Below, one piece after another: positions 24,814 to 32,761 of a stretch of DNA of 64,000 nucleotides. The stretch is taken from the NCBI GenBank assembly GCA_963761525.1, contig CAVXHG010000008.1, forward strand, positions 434,001 to 498,000, in the 5' to 3' direction. The first letter of the stretch is position 1, and every line of letters starts with the position of its first letter. A model generated the notes under the pieces. It saw only the letters and a list, made by a program, of their open reading frames with translations, was not told where the DNA came from and made no database searches. The position numbers were made by a program, and so were the translations under genes. The stretch comes from BOG-931 sp963761525 (GTDB lineage Bacteria > Pseudomonadota > Alphaproteobacteria > Rhizobiales > Xanthobacteraceae).

Positions 24814-24886
24814 TGGATTTTCGCCAGTCAGATTTGGCCGGTCAGATCTTGCCCAATTAGAGCTTAGCCAGTCAGATCTTGGCCAA
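24814..24886 (-). repeat. 15-bp tandem repeat of a gene's last codons and stop
   Basis: On the minus strand: TTGGCCAAGATCTGA, CTGGCTAAGCTCTAA, TTGGGCAAGATCTGA, a 14-base CCGGCCAAATCTGA and a partial CTGGCGAAAATCC. The first unit is the final L-A-K-I-stop of the arsR-type gene; later units repeat it with stop codons kept (TGA, TAA, TGA, TGA). Confidence 0.8.
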
Positions 24887-25168
24887 GCGGTCGAGATAGG
24901 CGCGCAGCACGCCGCGGTTGAGAATGAGATTGGCGAACTTGCCCTCGCGGACGATCTCGATCAGGCCCGCGGTCTCGAGCTCCTTGAGATGGTGGGACAG
25001 CGTCGCCGGGCTTACCTTGTGTTTCTCGTGCAGTGCGCTGCATGCCGCGGGTCCCGCGCAGGCGCCGATCTCTTTGAGCAACTCATAGCGCCGCGGTTCG
25101 GCCAGCGCACGGGCGATGCGCGCGAACTCCCGCTCGGTGAGTCGGGGGATTGGTTTGGCGGCGGACAT
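24872..25168 (-). CDS. ArsR-family helix-turn-helix regulator
   Basis: 98 residues: FARIARALAEPRRYELLKEIGA, then ALHEKHKVSPATLSHHLKELETAGLIEIVREGKFANLILNRGVLRAYLDRLAKI. Winged-helix ArsR fold with recognition helix SPATLSHHLKELE at about 52-64. Two cysteines in CAGPAAC could sense redox or metal but do not form a standard metal motif. The start at 25168 is chosen as the first ATG before the domain. It precedes the SDR gene on the same strand, with its likely operator in between. The stop codon lies in a tandem repeat that duplicates the last five codons. Confidence 0.85.
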   Translation of the reverse strand: MSAAKPIPRLTEREFARIARALAEPRRYELLKEIGACAGPAACSALHEKHKVSPATLSHHLKELETAGLIEIVREGKFANLILNRGVLRAYLDRLAKI

Positions 25169-25236
25169 GGCAACAAGGTAATCCCTGCGGCCTCGATGTT
25201 CCAGCATCGGCGGGCGTATCGGCGAATTGCCTTCGT

Positions 25237-25277
25237 GTCATTGCGAGGAGCGGTAGCGACGAAGCGCTCGTAATGAC
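25237..25277. repeat. Short palindromic intergenic repeat
   Basis: Arms GTCATTGCGAG (25237-25247) and CTCGTAATGAC (25267-25277), complementary except for the central G/T. The left arm belongs to the common TCATTGCGAGGAGC type of repeat. Confidence 0.55.
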
Positions 25278-25288
25278 GGAATATCGCG

Positions 25289-25378
25289 CTATCCGGCCAC
25301 GCTACTGAGATGGCCCAACAGGCAAGCCACGTTGACCACACAAGCGGTCATCAGAACGGCCACCAGCATTTTGATCAT
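25289..25378 (-). CDS. Possible 29-residue membrane peptide
   Basis: MIKMLVAVLMTACVVNVACLLG, one hydrophobic helix, then HLSSVAG and TAG. GGAG lies six bases before the ATG. Small hydrophobic peptides like this are easily missed; there is no independent support beyond start, ribosome-binding site and composition. Confidence 0.35.
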   Translation of the reverse strand: MIKMLVAVLMTACVVNVACLLGHLSSVAG

Positions 25379-25589
25379 CGCGGGCTCCAAAATCGCCGGA
25401 CCGTGATTCGCCCGAATTTGCCGCCTCAAAAAGAATTGCCTGCAAAGCATGAATGAGAACTTGGGTCAAGGAGTCTCAAAGTTTGTTTTTCGCCGGATTC
25501 ATATCTCGTTTACGAATTCTGGGGCGATTCTCGGCGCCCGTCCTGTCATGCTCCGCGAAGGCGGAGCGGGCCGCTTCGGCTCCGAACCG

Positions 25590-25703
25590 CGGGCCCTATG
25601 CCGCCACCAAGTAGGGCGTGATCGGGTTCACCAAGACGCTGGCGCTGGAACTCGGCGGACGGGCATCCGCGTCAGCGCCATTGCGCCGGGCGCGGTCGGG
25701 TGA
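25590..25703 (+). pseudogene. Short-chain dehydrogenase remnant
   Basis: GPYAATK, then an in-frame TAG, then GVIGFTKTLALELG and, in the next frame, TGIRVSAIAPGAVG. This is the catalytic-helix region (Y-A-A-T-K, then RVSAIAPG) of an SDR enzyme with no cofactor-binding half before it. It is a decayed fragment, not related by position to the SDR gene at 23938. The rest of the gap 25379-25929 shows no gene. Confidence 0.7.
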
Positions 25704-25856
25704 ATACGAAGTCATCGGCCTACGAGGCGGGGACACGGGCAAAGAAGTGACTGGTGTGAAGGGTAAAATCCTTCCTCCAACGGATCGTCCGGGCGAAACG
25801 TATCGGATGCACCGTCCGGCTCATAATAAGTCGGGTAAAGAGTAGATCTAAAAGCG

Positions 25857-25884
25857 AAAGGGCGGCCTAGAGGCCGCCCTTTTT
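25857..25884. terminator. Bidirectional terminator after nrdJ
   Basis: AAAGGGCGGCCT / AGGCCGCCCTTT separated by two bases, with TTTTTAG on the plus side and CGCTTTT on the minus side. It lies 46 bases past the nrdJ stop. Confidence 0.75.
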
Positions 25885-25929
25885 AGTCGTAGATGGCGGG
25901 ACAAGCCCGGGCATGACGAGTTTAGTGTG

Positions 25930-28900
25930 TTACGAACACCCCGTTGTTGAACCGCACGTATCACACTTCAAACAAGTGCCATTCCGCACCAGCGTGAAGT
26001 TCATGCACTCCGAGCACATTTCACCTTCGTAGCCTTTGGCCTTGGCTTCGGCGCGGCGTTCGGCGGCGACGGCTTTGGCGTCCGTTCGGCCTTCGGCAAG
26101 ATTTTGGCGCGGCTTTGACCATTGCATCTGCTCGAGCGCCTGCGCGGGCGAGAGTTTCTGCTCGGGCTCGACTTTGAGCGCTGTGGCGCCGGCGGCGTGC
26201 GGCGCCGACGAAAGCGCGGTGACGTTGGAGTGCCTTCGTCGCTGTCGCTGACGCCGCCCTGCATCACCTTCAGCTTGTCGGTGCGCGAACGGGTCAGGCC
26301 CTTCGACACGTAACGGCCTTCCGGCGGCGGCGAGCGGCCTTCGTCGACGCCCTTGCCGAGGGTGTCGAAGCCTTCGCCGGTCGGATCGACGTGGGCGAGA
26401 TCGAAGCGCTCCATGTAGGAGACCGCGAGCTCGCGGAACACGTAGTCGAGGATCGAGGTCGCGAACTTGATCGAGTCGTTGCCCTGCACCGGGCCGGACG
26501 GCTCGAAGCGGGTGAAGGTGAAGGCGTCGACATATTCGTCAAGCGGCACGCCGTATTGCAGGCCGAGCGACACCGCGATGGCGAAGTTGTTGAGCAGCGA
26601 GCGGAGCGCCGCGCCTTCCTTGTGCATGTCGATGAAGATCTCACCGAGCTTGCCGTCGTCGTATTCGCCGGTGCGCAGATAGATCTTGTGGCCGCCGACC
26701 ACCGCCTTCTGGGTATAACCCTTGCGGCGGTCGGGCATGCGCTCGCGCTCGCGCATCACCACAATGCGTTCGACGACTTTCTCGACGATCTTTTCCGACA
26801 ACGCCGCGGCGCGCGCCGCTGCCGGCTTCTCGATGAAAGCCTCGATGGCGTCCTCGTCCTCATCCTCTTCGGAAATGAGCTGCGATTGCAGCGGCTGCGA
26901 GAGCTTTGAGCCGTCGCGATAGAGCGCGTTTGCCTTAAGGCCGAGCTTCCAGGACAGAATGTAGGCCGACTTGCAGTCCTCGACCGTCGCCTCGTTCGGC
27001 ATGTTGATGGTCTTGGAGATGGCGCCGGAGATGAACGGCTGCGCCGCCGACAGCATGCGGATGTGGCTGTCGACCGAGAGGTAGCGCTTGCCGGTACGGC
27101 CGCACGGATTGGCGCAGTCGAACACGGCGTAGTGCTCGGGCTTTAGGTGCGGCGCGCCTTCGACCGTCATCGCGCCGCAGACGTGGATGTTGGCGGCTTC
27201 GATCTCGCGCTTGGTGAAGCCGATGTGCGAGAGCAGGTCGAACGATCGGCGCGGCGAGGTCTTCGGCGCTGACGCCGAGCTCGTCGCGCAGGAAGTCGGC
27301 GCCGAGCGTCCACTTGTTGAAGGCGAACTTGATGTCGAACGCGGTCGGCAGCGCCTTTTCGACTTTCGCGATCGCTTCGTCGCTAAAGCCCTTGGCCTTC
27401 AGCGTGGTGTGATTGACCGCCGGCGCCTGGCCGAGCGAGCCGTGGCCGACAGCATAAACCTCGATCTCGGCGATCTGCGCTTCGCTGTAGCCGAGCACGC
27501 GCAGTGCTTCCGGCACGGCGCGGTTGATGATCTTGAAGTAGCCGCCACCGGCGAGCTTCTTGAACTTCACCAGCGCGAAGTCGGGCTCGATGCCGGTGGT
27601 GTCGCAATCCATCACCAGGCCGATGGTGCCGGTCGGCGCCACCACGGAGGCCTGCGCATTGCGATAGCCGTGCGCCTCGCCGAGCAGCGAGCGCGCGGTC
27701 CCAGGCGCTGCTTGGCGTGCGCCGCGAGGTTCTGGTCGGGATTGGCCTTGTGGTCGAGCGGCACCGGCGGGGTCGTCATCTGCTCATAGCCGGTGCGGTC
27801 GCCGTAAGCGGCGCGGCGGTGATTGCGCATCACCCGCAGCATGTGCTCGCGGTTTTCTTCATAGCGCGGGAACGGCCCGAGCTCGGCCGCCATTTCAGCG
27901 GACGTCGCATACGACACGCCGGTCATGATGGCGGAGAGCGAGCCGCAGAGCGCGCGGCCGGCTTCGCTGTCGTACGGAATGCCCGACGACATCAGGAGGC
28001 CGCCGACGTTGGCATAGCCGAGGCCCAGCGTGCGGAACTCGTAGGAGCGTTGCGCGATTTCCTTCGACGGGAATTGCGCCATCAGCACCGAGACTTCGAG
28101 CACGATGGTCCAGAGCCGCACCGCGTGCTCGTAGCCTTCGACGTCGTAAATCTGGCTCTTCAGGCCCTGGCCGCTGGTGAGCGACGGATTGGTCGGGGTG
28201 TGGAAGGCGAGCAGATTGAGCGACGCCAGATTGCACGCCGTGTCGTCGAGGAACATGTATTCCGAGCACGGGTTCGACGCGACGATCGGGCCCGACGCCG
28301 CGCAGGTGTGCCAGTCATTGATGCTGGTGTGGAATTGCAGGCCCGGATCGGCCGAGGCCCAGGCGGCATGGCCGATCTTCTCCCACAGGTCGCGCGCCTT
28401 GAGGGTCTTCGCGACCTTGCCGCCCTTGGTGCGCCAGTAAAGATTCCAGTCGCTGTCGTCTTCCACGGCTTTGAGGAAGTCGTCGGTGACGCGCACGGTA
28501 TTGTTGGAGTTCTGGCCGGAGACGGTCAGGTAGGCTTCCGAATCCCAATCGGTGTCGTAGATCGGGAAGTCGATGTCGGTGTAGCCCTGCTTGGCGAACT
28601 GGATGACGCGGCGAATGTAATTGTCCGGCACGTGGTTCTTGCGCGCCGCCTTGACCTCGCGGCGGAGCACCGGGTTCTTTTCGGGTGTGAAGCAATCGTC
28701 GCCCGAGCCTTCGCAGTTGACGCAGGCTTTCAGCATCGCGCGCAGGTGGCGCTGGTTGATCTTGGAGCCGGTGACGAGGGTGGCGACCTTCTGCTCTTCC
28801 TTCACCTTCCAGTCGATGAAGTGCTCGATATCCGGATGATCGGCGTCGAGGATCACCATCTTGGCGGCGCGGCGCGTGGTGCCGCCCGACTTGATCGCGC

Positions 28901-29696
28901 CCGCGGCGCGGTCGCCGATCTTCAGGAAGCTCATCAGGCCCGACGACTTGCCGCCGCCGGAGAGCCGTTCGCCTTCGCCGCGCAGCCGCGAGAAGTTGGA
29001 GCCGGTGCCGGAGCCGTATTTGAACAGGCGCGCCTCGCGCACCCACAGATCCATGATGCCGCCCTCGTTGACGAGGTCGTCGGCGATCGACTGGATGAAG
29101 CAGGCGTGCGGCTGCGGATGCTCGTAAGCGGTCGCTGACTGCGTGAGTTTGCCGGTCCTGTAGTCGACGTAGTAATGGCCCTGGCTCGGGCCGTCGATGC
29201 CGTAGGCCCAGTGCAGGCCGGTGTTGAACCATTGCGGCGAATTCGGCGCCACCATCTGCATCGCCAGCATGTAGCGGTGCTCGTCGAAGAACGCCTGCGC
29301 GTCCACTTCCGACGAGAAGTAGCCGCCCTTCCAGCCCCAATAGGTCCAGGTGCCGGCGAGACGATCGAAAACCTGCTTGCAGCTTTGCTCGCCGACGATG
29401 CGCTCTTTCTCGGGCAGATCCTCGAGCGCCGCTTCATCGGCTACGCCGCGCCACAGCCAGGACGGGACGGTCTCTTCCTCGACCTTTTTGATGCGGGCAG
29501 GGACGCCGGCCTTGCGGAAATACTTCTGCGCCAGAACGTCGGAGGCGACCTGCGACCATTGCTCCGGGACTTCGACGTTGTCGGCGTGGAAAACAACGGA
29601 GCCGTCCGGATTACGGATTTCGCTCGTCGTCAGACGGAATGCGATGTCCGCATACGGTGATTGTCCCTCTTTGGTGTAGCGCCGCTCGATCCGCAT
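25930..29696 (-). CDS. nrdJ: Adenosylcobalamin-dependent ribonucleotide reductase (class II), at least three frameshifts as sequenced
   Basis: About 1250 residues. Reduces ribonucleotides to deoxyribonucleotides using adenosylcobalamin in place of the NrdB radical. Landmarks: an N-terminal region with MQMVAPNSPQWFNTG, the GSGTGSNFSRLRG segment, SGGTTRRAAKMV, the active-site NPCSEYMFLDDTACNLASLN, a VAPTGTIGLVMDCDTTGIEPDFAL block, CGAMTVEGAPHLKPEHYAVFDCANPCG, and a C-terminal zinc-ribbon-like tail MCSECMNF...CLKCDTCGSTTGCS. Frame breaks near 27680 (two), 27245 and 26225; removing single bases gives HAKQAWDRALALGEAHGYRNAQ and AAPSFDLLSHIGFTKREIE. The 26225 break needs one base added or two removed. 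Essentiality argues that the breaks are sequence errors. AAGGGG precedes the ATG. Confidence 0.9.
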
Positions 29697-29719
29697 TTTC
29701 TGCCCCTTTCAATTCTCAA

Positions 29720-29994
29720 TTTTGTCAACGCCGGAGGCCGTGCGGAAGTCCGCTTAATATAAGCCGCCGACAGGTTCCCCGCGACGCTCCGGAGCGAACT
29801 CCGGGAGGCGTCGTGCCTCACCCCTGATCTCTGTTTGCCACCAACCCCAACCGGCTTAAGCCGGGTACGCTTCTGGCACGACCGGGCGTCCAAAAAGGGC
29901 AGACGATCCCACGTTCGCGCCATTGGCGGCGCGAGCTGACCTGCAATCCCTTTGGGGAGAGCCCGGCGGACTAAAAACTCGCGCGCCGAACTCG
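29720..29994 (-). ncRNA. Structured 5' leader of nrdJ, candidate cis-regulatory RNA
   Basis: A leader of about 300 bases separates the promoter from the nrdJ ATG and can fold extensively. Stem A: CTCGCGCGCC (29978-29987) with GGCGCGAG (29928-29935). Stem B: GGCACGAC (29875-29882) with GTCGTGCC (29810-29817), enclosing the hairpin CCGGCTTAAGCCGG. Stem C: GCGTCG (29808-29813) with CGACGC (29782-29787), extended by CCGGAG/CTCCGG. Stems B and C share bases 29810-29813, so they exclude each other. I find no cobalamin-riboswitch B12 box. A nrdJ-associated RNA motif has been described from comparative genomics; I cannot test membership here. Confidence 0.5.
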
Positions 29995-29998
29995 ACAA

Positions 29999-30071
29999 AA
30001 CTAGGCCAAGCCGATCGCGCCCGTCAAGCTCTAGTATGAAAACGTAAATATACCCCCAAGATGTGGGGATA
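29999..30071 (-). promoter_or_regulatory. nrdJ promoter and upstream palindrome
   Basis: On the minus strand TTGACG (30022-30027), 17 bases, CTAGTT (29999-30004). Upstream, at 30051-30071, is a palindrome with arms TACCCCCA and TGGGGATA around five bases. Its place suits a regulator of ribonucleotide reductase such as NrdR, but it lacks the A/T-rich centre of the classical NrdR box. Confidence 0.5.
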
Positions 30072-30601
30072 GCGGGGACGAATCGAAAGGGGATGTCCAA
30101 GTATCGGAGATTCCGGGAGAATCTGGAAGGGCGCTCTGCCGGGATGTGGCCCCAGGGTGTGAAAATCGGGGCTAACGCGCTTAATTTCGGCCGGGGTGAG
30201 GAGGTGCGGGGAGCGGTAATTTGGTCGGCTTGGTGAGCGCATTACCAACGCCACAGTCACGGACCTGTCACAGAAATCCCACAGCGGCGGGGCTTTCCGC
30301 GCGATTCCGTATGAGAGTTGCCCGGATCATCGGGGTTTCTTTTATTTGCTCGTTGGCGAGGGGCTCTAAGATATTGAATTGACATGGAGACTCGCCGGTG
30401 TCGGATTTGCGCACCGCGCTCAACGCCGCGACGACTCGATTTGACAATCGTCTGCGTCGGAAAATTGTGGAGGACCCGGTTCAATCGTGGTTTCTCTGGC
30501 AAGTCTTTGGCGGTTCCAACGTTAACCCTAACAAAGCCTTACTTCCCGTTTGAGGTGACCTTTGCTTGACGGGTGAGCGGGGGCACGTCGATAACCTCTT
30601 G
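30072..30601. other. Intergenic region, 530 bases
   Basis: No coding frame has a recognisable family or good ribosome-binding site; open frames here on the minus strand look like chance. The region presumably holds the promoter of the patatin-like gene. Confidence 0.5.
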
Positions 30602-32080
30602 ATGTTAGGGTGTAAGTTCCAGCGTTTTGTTCGCGTGGGGCGTATTGCTGCGTGTGCCGCCCTGATCGCCGGCTGTACTCAAGTCGGCAACAATAATCCT
30701 ATCAATCTGCCGCTTACCGACGCCAAGGCCGGCGATGCGCCGGCGGGGCGCGACATCCAAACCTATTTCGACGACATGGTCGTAGCGCTGTCATTCTCCG
30801 GCGGCGGCACCCGCGCGGCGGCTTTTTCCTATGGCGTGCTGCAAGGTTTTGACGAAACGCGGGTGCAGACCGCGGCCAGCACGATCTCGCTGCTCGACCA
30901 TATCGACTTTGTCTCCGGCGTCTCCGGCGGCTCGGTCCTCGCCGCCTATTACGGCCTGAAAAAGCGTGCCGCGATGGCCGACTTCAAGGAGAAATTCCTG
31001 CTGCAGAACGCGCAAGCGAACCTGCAAATGGATCTGAATTTTTTCAACATCTCGAAGGGCCTCAACGGCGGCGTCAACGATCCGACTGCATTCCCGAAAT
31101 GGCTCGATGCCAATCTCTACGGCGGTGCGACATTCAAGAGCCTCTTGTTCGAGCGCCGGCCGACGGTGTGGATCAACGCTTCCGATATCTACAGCCGGAC
31201 GCCGTTCGTGTTCGATAGCGGCACGTTCAGCGCGCTGTGCAGTAACCTGGCGGATTATCCGATCTCGCAAGCGGTTGCGGCGTCCGCCGCCGTGCCGGTG
31301 ATCTTTGCGCCGGTCGTGATCCAGAACTTTCCTGGCGGCTGCCCGACGCCGCTGCCGGACTGGGTCGAGCGGGTGCGCAGCGATCCCGACGCCGCGCCGC
31401 TGATCAAGACCTACGCCGATGCGCTGGAGCGCTATCACAGCGGCGACGTCAAATACGTCAAACTGCTCGACGGTGGTATCGTCGATAATTACGGCCTCGC
31501 CGCCATTACCGTGCGCCGTCTTGCTTCGAACACACCCTACGGACCGCTCGAGCCGGAGGAGGCCGTCAAGCTGCGGCGCTTCCTGTTCCTTGTCGTGGAC
31601 TCTGGCCGTGCGCCTTCGGGCGCCTGGGCGCAGACCATACCTGGACCGTCGGGGGTCGATCTGATCACGGCAGCGTCCGACACCGCGACGCAGTCCGGCG
31701 CGGTCGGCACTTATTCCGCTTTCTCCAACGCGATGGACGACTGGCAAGACGATCTCGTGAAGTGGCGTTGCCATCTTACCGAGGCGCAGCGCCGCCAATA
31801 CGGCGCGACGCCCGGCTGGAATTGCAAGGACGTGAAATTCTTTGTCGGCCGTATCGCTTTCGATCAATTGGGGCCGGAGCGCGCGGCGGCGCTTAACAAT
31901 GTGCAGACCGCGCTCAAGTTACCGCCCGATCAGGTCGAAGAGTTGATCTCCGCCGGGCGCGATGCGTTGAAAGTCAATCCGACATTCCGGGACTTCCTCG
32001 GCTCGCTGTCGCACGCGCCGCCCCACGGCAAACCGGTGGCGATGCCGGTTATCGAGCCGCACCAGGCGCAGGCAGACTAG
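30602..32080 (+). CDS. Patatin-like phospholipase, lipoprotein
   Basis: 492 residues. A lipoprotein signal ending in ALIAGC (Cys at about 25) anchors it to a membrane. The patatin signature is complete: oxyanion hole SFSGGGTRAAAFSYG (about 73-87), nucleophile elbow GVSGGS (Ser at about 117), and the catalytic Asp in LLDGGIVDNYG. The fold hydrolyses acyl esters of phospholipids. I start at ATG 30602 because the signal peptide begins there; a TTG further upstream is less likely. Family lipoproteins of this size are common in Rhizobiales; the physiological substrate and which membrane face it occupies are not known. Confidence 0.87.
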   Translation: MLGCKFQRFVRVGRIAACAALIAGCTQVGNNNPINLPLTDAKAGDAPAGRDIQTYFDDMVVALSFSGGGTRAAAFSYGVLQGFDETRVQTAASTISLLDHIDFVSGVSGGSVLAAYYGLKKRAAMADFKEKFLLQNAQANLQMDLNFFNISKGLNGGVNDPTAFPKWLDANLYGGATFKSLLFERRPTVWINASDIYSRTPFVFDSGTFSALCSNLADYPISQAVAASAAVPVIFAPVVIQNFPGGCPTPLPDWVERVRSDPDAAPLIKTYADALERYHSGDVKYVKLLDGGIVDNYGLAAITVRRLASNTPYGPLEPEEAVKLRRFLFLVVDSGRAPSGAWAQTIPGPSGVDLITAASDTATQSGAVGTYSAFSNAMDDWQDDLVKWRCHLTEAQRRQYGATPGWNCKDVKFFVGRIAFDQLGPERAAALNNVQTALKLPPDQVEELISAGRDALKVNPTFRDFLGSLSHAPPHGKPVAMPVIEPHQAQAD

Positions 32081-32190
32081 GGCCGAGCTCCTTACGTCTA
32101 ACCCGCTTGATTGTGTCTGCGTTTCAGCGTTGAATTTCGAACGGTTCTAACCGGCGCGCTAACGCCGGAGGAACGTCGGGAGGATACGCC

Positions 32191-32751
32191 ATGAACGAGA
32201 TTCAACGGCGCGCCTTTATGCAAGGCGCGGCACTCGGTGCGTTGACCTTTACGGTCGGCGGCGTCGAAGTGATGCTGACGCCGCGAGAGGCGCACGCGCA
32301 AAATATTCCGCTCCGCACGCTCACTCCCGAACAGGGCGCAACGCTCGATGCCGTCGGCGAGACGCTGGTGCCGGGCGCCAAGGCTGCCGGCGTCACCAAT
32401 TTCGTCGATCAGCAGATTTCGGTGCCAGCGGAGCAATCGCTGCTGCAGGCGCGAATCTTAAGCATGCGGCCGCCTTACGCCAATTTTTATCGCGCGGCGC
32501 TCGGCGCGATCGATAACGCCAGCACCGCCAGCAAGGGCAAGAAGTTCGCCGAGCTTACGCCCGACGAGCAGCACGACTTCATCAACCTGATGCGGCAGAA
32601 CAAGATCGACGGCTGGCAGGGGCCGCCGTCGCCGTTTGTCTTCAACGTGCTGCGCGGTGACGCAGTCGACGTCGTCTACGCCACCATGGACGGCTACGCC
32701 ATGCTCGGCGTGCCCTACATGCCCCACATCGCACCGTCCAAGAAGTGGTGA
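32191..32751 (+). CDS. Gluconate 2-dehydrogenase subunit 3 family protein, Tat signal
   Basis: 186 residues. A twin-arginine signal (QRRAFMQGAALGALTF) precedes a helical domain (TPEQGATLDAVGETLVPGAKAAGVTNFVDQQIS, ELTPDEQHDFINLM) that matches the small subunit 3 of membrane-bound gluconate/fructose/sorbitol dehydrogenases. This subunit escorts the FAD subunit through the Tat system. The GMC gene starts 10 bases after its stop, which supports a complex. The usual third subunit, a cytochrome c, is missing here. Confidence 0.88.
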   Translation: MNEIQRRAFMQGAALGALTFTVGGVEVMLTPREAHAQNIPLRTLTPEQGATLDAVGETLVPGAKAAGVTNFVDQQISVPAEQSLLQARILSMRPPYANFYRAALGAIDNASTASKGKKFAELTPDEQHDFINLMRQNKIDGWQGPPSPFVFNVLRGDAVDVVYATMDGYAMLGVPYMPHIAPSKKW

Positions 32752-32761
32752 TCGATGCACA

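Noticed and set aside
27717..29138. A 473-residue plus-strand reading frame opposite nrdJ
   Set aside because: It is a codon-bias shadow of the nrdJ frame; the product is Arg/Ala/Val-rich with no domain and no ribosome-binding site.
29697..30060. Cobalamin riboswitch in the nrdJ leader
   Set aside because: Structured, but I find neither the B12 box nor the GCCACTG-type core; kept only as an unassigned leader RNA.
30051..30071. Classical NrdR box
   Set aside because: Palindromic and well placed, but the centre is not the A/T-rich ATAT-type core and I see no second box one to three helical turns away; noted only as a palindrome.
30024..30502. Two minus-strand reading frames of about 80 residues upstream of nrdJ
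   Set aside because: No signal, domain, ribosome-binding site or plausible composition; they overlap the promoter region.
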